From contig JAATVR010000318.1 of NCBI GenBank assembly GCA_014523665.1, positions 1 to 8,700 of the forward strand: DNA of 8,700 nucleotides, in the 5' to 3' direction. Positions within the stretch are counted from its first letter, which is position 1, and the number at the start of each line of letters is the position of its first letter. Source of the stretch: Nitrososphaerales archaeon TH526 (GTDB taxonomy: Archaea; Thermoproteota; Nitrososphaeria; Nitrososphaerales; Nitrososphaeraceae). The position numbers and the translations under genes are program-made. Of this stretch, positions 5,468 through 8,700 are shown piece by piece. Below the pieces are notes generated by a model. It ran no database searches. It saw nothing but the letters and a program-made list of their open reading frames with translations, and was not told the origin of the DNA.

Positions 5468-5477
5468 TTTTTTATAT
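5468..5477 (+). promoter_or_regulatory. TATA box of the split-barrel gene
   Basis: TTTTTATATT lies 41-50 bp before the ATG at 5518, implying a leader of around 15-20 nt. The rest of 5341-5517 holds no gene and no recognisable operator. Confidence 0.4.
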
Positions 5478-5517
5478 TCATGTGCAATAATGTACATTTA
5501 GTGTAGTAGTAAAAGAT

Positions 5518-6057
5518 ATGGAAGTCAGCAAGGATGCACCTTTCACATTTGTTTACGTAGAAAGGTTACTACGTAAAAAGAATTTTGGAGTCCTTACCAC
5601 CATAACTCCAGAAGGCAGACCTCATTCCGTCGGAGTAGTCTACGCAGTATCTCCTCCAAATCAGCCCTTTCTTATTTATCTCATAACAAGATTAGCACTG
5701 AAGAAAGCGAGAAACATCCACAATAATCCTAATGTCTCATTTGTTGTACCTTTCCCCCACTACGTGTTTGGGACTGTACCACCTTCATGCATTCAATTTC
5801 AGGGAAAAGCAGGGCTTATCTCGATTTATAACCAGATTGCTACGGAAGCATTCCAAAGATCGATCGTCTTGCGACGCAGTATGATACACAGTATAAGCCT
5901 TGGAGGCGAAAGCACATTTATTAGAATTGTACCTGACAACAAGATCTTTTCTTTTGGAATTGGAGCAAACATATGGCAGTTTCTACTTAGATCCAAAAAT
6001 AAGAATTTAGGAAATTATCATGTTGTTGTTCCTGAATATCGCCGCTATCATGACTAG
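5518..6057 (+). CDS. FMN-binding split-barrel protein (pyridoxamine 5'-phosphate oxidase-like)
   Basis: This encodes a soluble 179-residue protein. Residues 10-45 (VERLLRKKNFGVLTTITPEGRPHSV...) are the opening helix and first strands of the split barrel, with the T-x-x-P-E-G-R-P-H turn typical of PNPOx-like and F420/FMN reductases. Residues 60-78 (ALKKARNIHNNPNVSFVVP) match the usual K-x-R-N-I-x-x-N-P-x-V segment near the flavin phosphate. IQFQGKAGLI (about 92-101) is the next barrel strand. The C-terminal 60 residues, with FIRIVPDNKIFSFGIGANIW, are also seen in larger family members. Cofactor (FMN, F420 or haem) and substrate cannot be assigned from sequence alone. No tie to copper is visible. 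The start is the first ATG in frame after the promoter. Confidence 0.75.
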   Translation: MEVSKDAPFTFVYVERLLRKKNFGVLTTITPEGRPHSVGVVYAVSPPNQPFLIYLITRLALKKARNIHNNPNVSFVVPFPHYVFGTVPPSCIQFQGKAGLISIYNQIATEAFQRSIVLRRSMIHSISLGGESTFIRIVPDNKIFSFGIGANIWQFLLRSKNKNLGNYHVVVPEYRRYHD

Positions 6058-6078
6058 CTAGCAATAAAGAAAGGCTAT

Positions 6079-6174
6079 ATGAAAATGGCTATGACTATGA
6101 AAGAGCCTAACTACTGGAAAAACCATTACGTTGTGGAAACCGATCCAGACTATAGAGAAAGAAACACCAGATAG
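6079..6174 (+). CDS. Possible 31-residue peptide following the split-barrel gene
   Basis: An ATG 22 bp past the preceding stop, with AAAGG 4-8 bp before it, opens a 31-codon frame containing KEPNYWKNHYVVETDPDYRERN. The composition is protein-like, but I recognise no family and the ORF is short, so this is tentative. It may be a second small cistron or a relic. The remaining stretch up to 6338 holds only overlapping, dissimilar ORFs that I do not trust. Confidence 0.2.
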   Translation: MKMAMTMKEPNYWKNHYVVETDPDYRERNTR

Positions 6175-6338
6175 GACACATTTTGTCTCTGATAACAAAA
6201 AATTTAGATTGATATATTTTGAAAAGGCAAACGTCATTATCTGGTTGCTGGCTGCAAATAGTAAGCCTTCTTTACATCATCAGTATACAGTACTCCCGAC
6301 TGTGGCATTTTGCTTTTGCTCTTACAATATGGACGGTA

Positions 6339-6683
6339 CTACAGATTGTCTTGAGCCGCCTTTACATGCATCTCTGCGCCCACAGTATCATCAGCCCGTA
6401 GTGCTTTCATCGCCTCATCTAGATGCATTTTAGCCGCACCTTCTTGCAGAGCCTTATCAGCTTCTTGCATGTGCATCTCTGCGCCCGTAGTATTTCCAGC
6501 CTGGAGTGCTTTTATTGCTTCATCTAGGTGCGTTCCAGCCGCGCTTTGGTCTGTGCTACCAGAAGCAGTTGATGCAAACACAAATGGTAATTTAGATTCA
6601 ATTCCTGTCTTTAGTCCTCCCGACACAACAGACATAGTAAGGAGAACTATAACTACCAGATATAGTTGGTTCGTCTTACTCAT
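6339..6683 (-). CDS. Small exported protein with two 35-residue helical repeats
   Basis: This encodes 114 residues. Residues 7-22 (LYLVVIVLLTMSVVSG) form a hydrophobic signal or anchor, with a possible cleavage site near FASTAS (36-41). The mature part is almost entirely two imperfect 35-residue repeats: HLDEAIKALQAGNTTGAEMH from 52 and HLDEAMKALRADDTVGAEMH from 87, each followed by a short helical arm. The pattern (conserved H, alternating A/L, D/E) suggests short amphipathic helices outside the membrane. The regularly placed His and Met residues (H52, M70-H71, M72, M86-H87, M105-H106) could bind metal, but that is inference. The function is unknown. A TATA box (6706-6715) lies 27 bp before the ATG, so the message is probably leaderless. 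The gene is divergent from the exported protein at 6815. Confidence 0.75.
   Translation of the reverse strand: MSKTNQLYLVVIVLLTMSVVSGGLKTGIESKLPFVFASTASGSTDQSAAGTHLDEAIKALQAGNTTGAEMHMQEADKALQEGAAKMHLDEAMKALRADDTVGAEMHVKAAQDNL
6342..6530 (-). repeat. Tandem in-gene repeat, 105-bp period
   Basis: Unit 1 is 6426-6530 (residues 52-86) and unit 2 is 6342-6425 (87-114, cut short by the stop). Similarity is visible at DNA level: GCATCTCTGCGCCC occurs at 6369-6382 and again at 6474-6487, exactly 105 bp apart. Copy number could change by recombination or slippage. Confidence 0.75.
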
Positions 6684-6705
6684 TATTTGTATAAAGCATC
6701 TTAAT

Positions 6706-6715
6706 CAATATAATG
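6706..6715 (-). promoter_or_regulatory. TATA box of the repeat protein gene
   Basis: The minus strand reads CATTATATTG, centred about 27 bp before the ATG at 6683, as expected for leaderless transcription. Confidence 0.4.
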
Positions 6716-6782
6716 ATTATGCAACCAATATCTGATAATACAGGTTCATTTCACCTTATAAGAAAAATATCCCACAAACTAG

Positions 6783-6791
6783 TTTTAAATA
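6783..6791 (+). promoter_or_regulatory. TATA box of the exported protein gene
   Basis: TTTTAAATA is centred about 28 bp before the ATG at 6815, favouring that ATG as a leaderless start. Confidence 0.4.
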
Positions 6792-6814
6792 ACATATCTT
6801 GCGCTATGTTCCTA

Positions 6815-7423
6815 ATGAATTATGGTAAATTCAGAAACTTAGGGCTAAGCTTTGGATTAGCTCTCGTGACTGTCACAATAGCAGCATCAGCGCTGTACGC
6901 AGGCTACTTGCATGAAATTGGTTTAAATGCACAAACAGTATATGCAGCAGTGAATAGTACCGCTACCCAGCAACATGCAGAGCATACACTTGACAATCTC
7001 ATAGTTTCAGAACATATCCCTCTTAATGGAAAACTAGCCAGTGGGGATTATTTATTATTGATGGACTTCACTCCATTTGCCACAAGCATAGAAGGTCATA
7101 GTCATATTGCTATGAAGGTGCCATGTAATGAAGACGGAAGTCCAAAAATAATAATAGTAACAGGAATTGTCCCTAGGCTAAATACGTTGGATGTTGGAAA
7201 TGCTATTAATAATGGTACCCTTGATGAAAAGAACTTAGACTTATCAGCTGAAGGAAGATCATGTTTGTACCATGCAGAATTACCCAGTGATATAACTGAT
7301 ATAGCATTAATAAATACGTCAAACGGAACACTATGCTTCGATGAAGGAGGCTATTCTGTAACTGTGTCTGCCCATGGCACAGCCATACAACATATTAGCT
7401 CAAATGAGACCGCAGGATCCTGA
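6815..7423 (+). CDS. Exported or membrane-anchored protein of unknown family
   Basis: This encodes 202 residues from ATG 6815. ATG 6806 would add three residues; a far-upstream ATG at 6713 would put about 34 polar residues before the signal and overlap the promoter. Residues 9-31 (LGLSFGLALVTVTIAASALYAGY) are a signal peptide or anchor, with possible cleavage near VYAAVNS (42-48). The outer domain looks beta-rich (GDYLLLMDFTPFATS, KIIIVTGIVP, DIALINTSNGTL, GYSVTVSAHGTA) with several N-x-S/T sites. GHSHIAMKVPC (residues 94-104) clusters two His, one Met and one Cys and could hold a metal; other Cys are C150 and C174. I do not recognise the family. A role in copper handling outside the membrane is only suggested by the neighbourhood. 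Codon use and AT content look like those of the neighbours. Confidence 0.72.
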   Translation: MNYGKFRNLGLSFGLALVTVTIAASALYAGYLHEIGLNAQTVYAAVNSTATQQHAEHTLDNLIVSEHIPLNGKLASGDYLLLMDFTPFATSIEGHSHIAMKVPCNEDGSPKIIIVTGIVPRLNTLDVGNAINNGTLDEKNLDLSAEGRSCLYHAELPSDITDIALINTSNGTLCFDEGGYSVTVSAHGTAIQHISSNETAGS

Positions 7424-7509
7424 AGGACAGAGGTCTTTGATAGTAGCGGCGAACTCCTTCTCTTATTCCTCTGAACTGACCTCCTGTCTTATTTTTCTAG
7501 TAGGATCCT
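7414..7509. repeat. Nested inverted repeat overlapping the 3' end of the exported protein gene; terminator-like
   Basis: AGGATCCT at 7414-7421 recurs at 7502-7509. Inside these, GACAGAGGTC (7426-7435) can pair with GACCTCCTGTC (7478-7488) with one bulged base, and the inner right arm is followed by TTATTTTTC. Together this is a large imperfect hairpin with a T-rich tail right after the stop at 7423. It could terminate transcription or be the remains of a small repeat element. Confidence 0.4.
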
Positions 7510-8088
7510 CAGAAGTCTTTAGACTAGTAGTGTTCTCTATTTAGTTATCGGCTGTTGTACTTTCGAATAGATTATCTATATCGGTCCCTGGTTGTATGAG
7601 ACAGGTTTGAAGTATTGTATTATGTATTTTGAGTCATACAATAGATATGACAATGGCTGCGATTGAGACAAATGCAACAACCAAAAAAAGCAACAAGAAA
7701 GCCACTATTTATTGCAGATACACAATGGATGCGGAAACGTCTCAAGTCAGTTAGACTCAGTTTTGGTCGTCTCATATTCCACTATAAATTAGTTTTGTCT
7801 ATTAGTACATACACTCAAACTAAGGTATTGGCGGCCCACGCCATTTGATCTGGATAAATCGAATCTCTGGGCCCCATTACCAATTTACAAAGTTTTAAGT
7901 ATTCATTCTGGTAATTCGTTATGTTGGGTTTTTTTCTGGTCTCACTCACAAACAAGCAACTAGGAGAAAAAATTAGTGGGTTGTTTAGCCGTTCGCGCCT
8001 CTACTATCATTAGTATCATCAATTATGCTGTCTACTATCATTAGTATTCTCTATTGCAGAGTCCTAATATTACATTAGGCCGAGGGGG
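7510..8088. other. Gene-poor stretch with short inverted repeats
   Basis: I see no gene here that I can support. Visible items are: hairpin AGTCT-TT-AGACT (7514-7525); an 8-bp inverted repeat TATTGTAT (7613-7620) / ATACAATA (7636-7643) just before an ATG at 7647 that opens 35 codons (a T- and K-rich N-terminus, then ATIYCRYTMDAE); 7-bp inverted repeat ATTACCA (7876-7882) / TGGTAAT (7909-7915) followed by a T7 tract (7929-7935); and the 17-bp direct repeat listed separately. A 61-codon ORF at 7663-7848 is basic, unrecognised and probably spurious. No tRNA-like cloverleaf was noticed. Confidence 0.4.
8000..8047. repeat. 17-bp direct repeat with internal dyad, 31-bp period
   Basis: TCTACTATCATTAGTAT occurs at 8000-8016 and identically at 8031-8047. 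Each copy holds the inverted repeat TACTA-TCAT-TAGTA. The 31-bp period is close to three helical turns, so two bound dimers would face the same side of the DNA. The pair lies 42 bp upstream of the HTH gene's first ATG and is a candidate operator pair or element-specific binding site. Confidence 0.6.
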
Positions 8089-8448
8089 ATGAAGGGCTGT
8101 GAAATAGCCAAGGAGTTAGGTGTTGATACATCCACCGTTAGCAGAGATATCCATTATTTGATTGGTCAGTCACAAAATTATCTGAGTTCTTTAGCCAAGG
8201 AAACACTTCCATTTATGTATCAAACTTCAATGGAAGGAATAAAAAATGTACTTAAAGAATGCTGGAGCATTTATTCTATCGACAGTAACAAAGATATAAC
8301 ATGGTTTCATAAAATAGCGGCCCTTAAGCTAGCAAAAGAATGTAATGAGGCATTATTCAGACTTACAGCAGAAGGACCGTCGGTTATGTATGTTAGGCTT
8401 CTAGAGGAGAGATTAGCAAGAATTGAAGCTAGACAGATCAATAGATAG
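8089..8448 (+). CDS. Helix-turn-helix DNA-binding protein, apparently lacking its first helix
   Basis: From ATG 8089 this encodes 119 residues. Residues 4-24 (CEIAKELGVDTSTVSRDIHYL) are a clear HTH with recognition helix STVSRDI, of the kind in Trp-repressor-like, sigma-70 region-4-like and phage terminase-small-subunit-like proteins. The rest is predicted helical, with a conserved-looking KIAALKLAKECNEALFRLTAEGPS segment (75-98) and a charged coiled coil, LLEERLARIEA (104-114). Such domains normally have one more helix before residue 1. Upstream, TTG 8052 starts a frame reading QSPNITL that would join this one if a single base were restored near 8075, so the gene may be frameshifted or start-truncated. 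The run of G directly before the ATG is too close to serve as a normal ribosome-binding site. The next gene overlaps it by 26 bp. I cannot name its target or family. Confidence 0.6.
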   Translation: MKGCEIAKELGVDTSTVSRDIHYLIGQSQNYLSSLAKETLPFMYQTSMEGIKNVLKECWSIYSIDSNKDITWFHKIAALKLAKECNEALFRLTAEGPSVMYVRLLEERLARIEARQINR

Positions 8449-8700
8449 TTTAGCCAAGAAACTTGATAGATTTGATCCTCATCCACTTTCTCCTCATGTT
8501 CCTTCCAGTAATAGCAAGATGGGCTTAAGCCATTGGAAAGGTAAACCAATAATCGCATTAGAGGACTGGATTCAGATTCGTGAACAACTGCCTTCTAGAT
8601 TAGAATACTTCCCAGACGACTTCGATCAGGCATTGACATACACGGAGCTCCCGTATTATCGGTATGAATTTGAACGCAAAAAGAGAAGGCTTGAGGCAAA
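8423..8700 (+). CDS. Unidentified protein, 3' end outside window
   Basis: A second frame is open from a TAG at 8414-8416 to the window end. TTG 8423 would start it inside the HTH gene (MKLDRSIDSLAKKLDRFDPH), giving 92 visible residues; the first ATG is 8519. The part before 8519 is protein-like (amphipathic SLAKKLDRF, then proline-rich PHPLSPHVP), which favours the TTG or a frameshift from the preceding gene. Visible sequence continues with WKGKPIIALEDWIQIREQLP, an acidic DDFDQ patch and YYRYEFERKKRRLEA, and is rich in aromatic and charged residues, hence soluble. I do not recognise the family. The overlap with the HTH gene suggests translational coupling and a shared function, as in mobile-element gene pairs such as terminase or replication modules, but nothing in the visible part proves that. 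Confidence 0.6.
   Translation, partial: MKLDRSIDSLAKKLDRFDPHPLSPHVPSSNSKMGLSHWKGKPIIALEDWIQIREQLPSRLEYFPDDFDQALTYTELPYYRYEFERKKRRLEA

Noticed and set aside
6131..6433. 100- and 60-codon plus-strand ORFs (6131-6433, 6219-6401)
   Set aside because: Their 3' parts are antisense to the repeat protein, the two frames disagree, and neither resembles a family.
7663..7848. 61-codon basic ORF
   Set aside because: No recognisable domain, no promoter fitting its start, and a competing frame from 7647 looks equally plausible.
8000..8047. CRISPR array
   Set aside because: There are only two repeat copies of 17 bp with a 14-bp gap, and no cas gene; this fits an operator pair better.
8307..8558. 83-codon minus-strand ORF
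   Set aside because: It is a shadow of the HTH gene and the overlapping downstream gene, both better supported.

Overview
The window looks like accessory chromosome from an AT-rich ammonia-oxidising archaeon (class Nitrososphaeria; a Nitrosocosmicus-like genome is my guess from base composition and protein style, not from a search). The archaeal reading rests on several features: TATA boxes placed about 26-28 bp before leaderless starts, T-tract terminators, Lrp-type regulators whose ligand domain is replaced by a TRASH metal-binding domain (known from archaeal copper loci such as that of Sulfolobus), and small repeat-containing exported proteins.

Left two thirds (1-4803) form a copper-handling locus. 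It runs: an Lrp-HTH/TRASH regulator cut by the window edge (1-399, +); the N-terminal stump of an MFS exporter (527-778, -); a universal stress protein (956-1429, +); a Cu(I) P1B-type ATPase CopA with an N-terminal TRASH/YHS domain (1566-3776, -); a cytosolic four-helix copper storage protein with 17 cysteines (3870-4211, -); and a second, complete Lrp-HTH/TRASH regulator (4294-4803, +). The likely logic is that the regulators sense Cu(I) through TRASH, Csp buffers it in the cytosol and CopA exports it.

The most striking signal is a perfect 14-bp dyad, TTTACA-N2-TGTAAA, found four times (486-499, 818-831, 884-897, 4249-4262). In the promoters of the MFS stump, the stress protein and csp its centre lies 19-20 bp upstream of the TATA centre, the position of an archaeal activator. 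The csp copy is shared with the divergent regulator gene. copA has a different dyad, GTGCA-N-TGCAC, at the same 20-bp offset. I propose that this defines the regulon of the Lrp-TRASH proteins.

Middle (4804-6683): an 89-codon reading frame for a miniature TRASH protein interrupted by an in-frame TAG (5013-5282, -); an FMN-binding split-barrel flavoprotein of the pyridoxamine-phosphate-oxidase type (5518-6057, +); and a small exported protein with two 35-residue repeats (6339-6683, -).

Right end (6684-8700): an exported protein of unknown family (6815-7423, +), then about 660 bp without a convincing gene but with inverted repeats and a 17-bp direct repeat. These are followed by an HTH protein that seems to lack its first helix (8089-8448, +) and an overlapping gene that runs out of the window (8423-8700, +). 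This end has the look of an accessory or mobile-element-derived region, but no transposase or integrase is visible.
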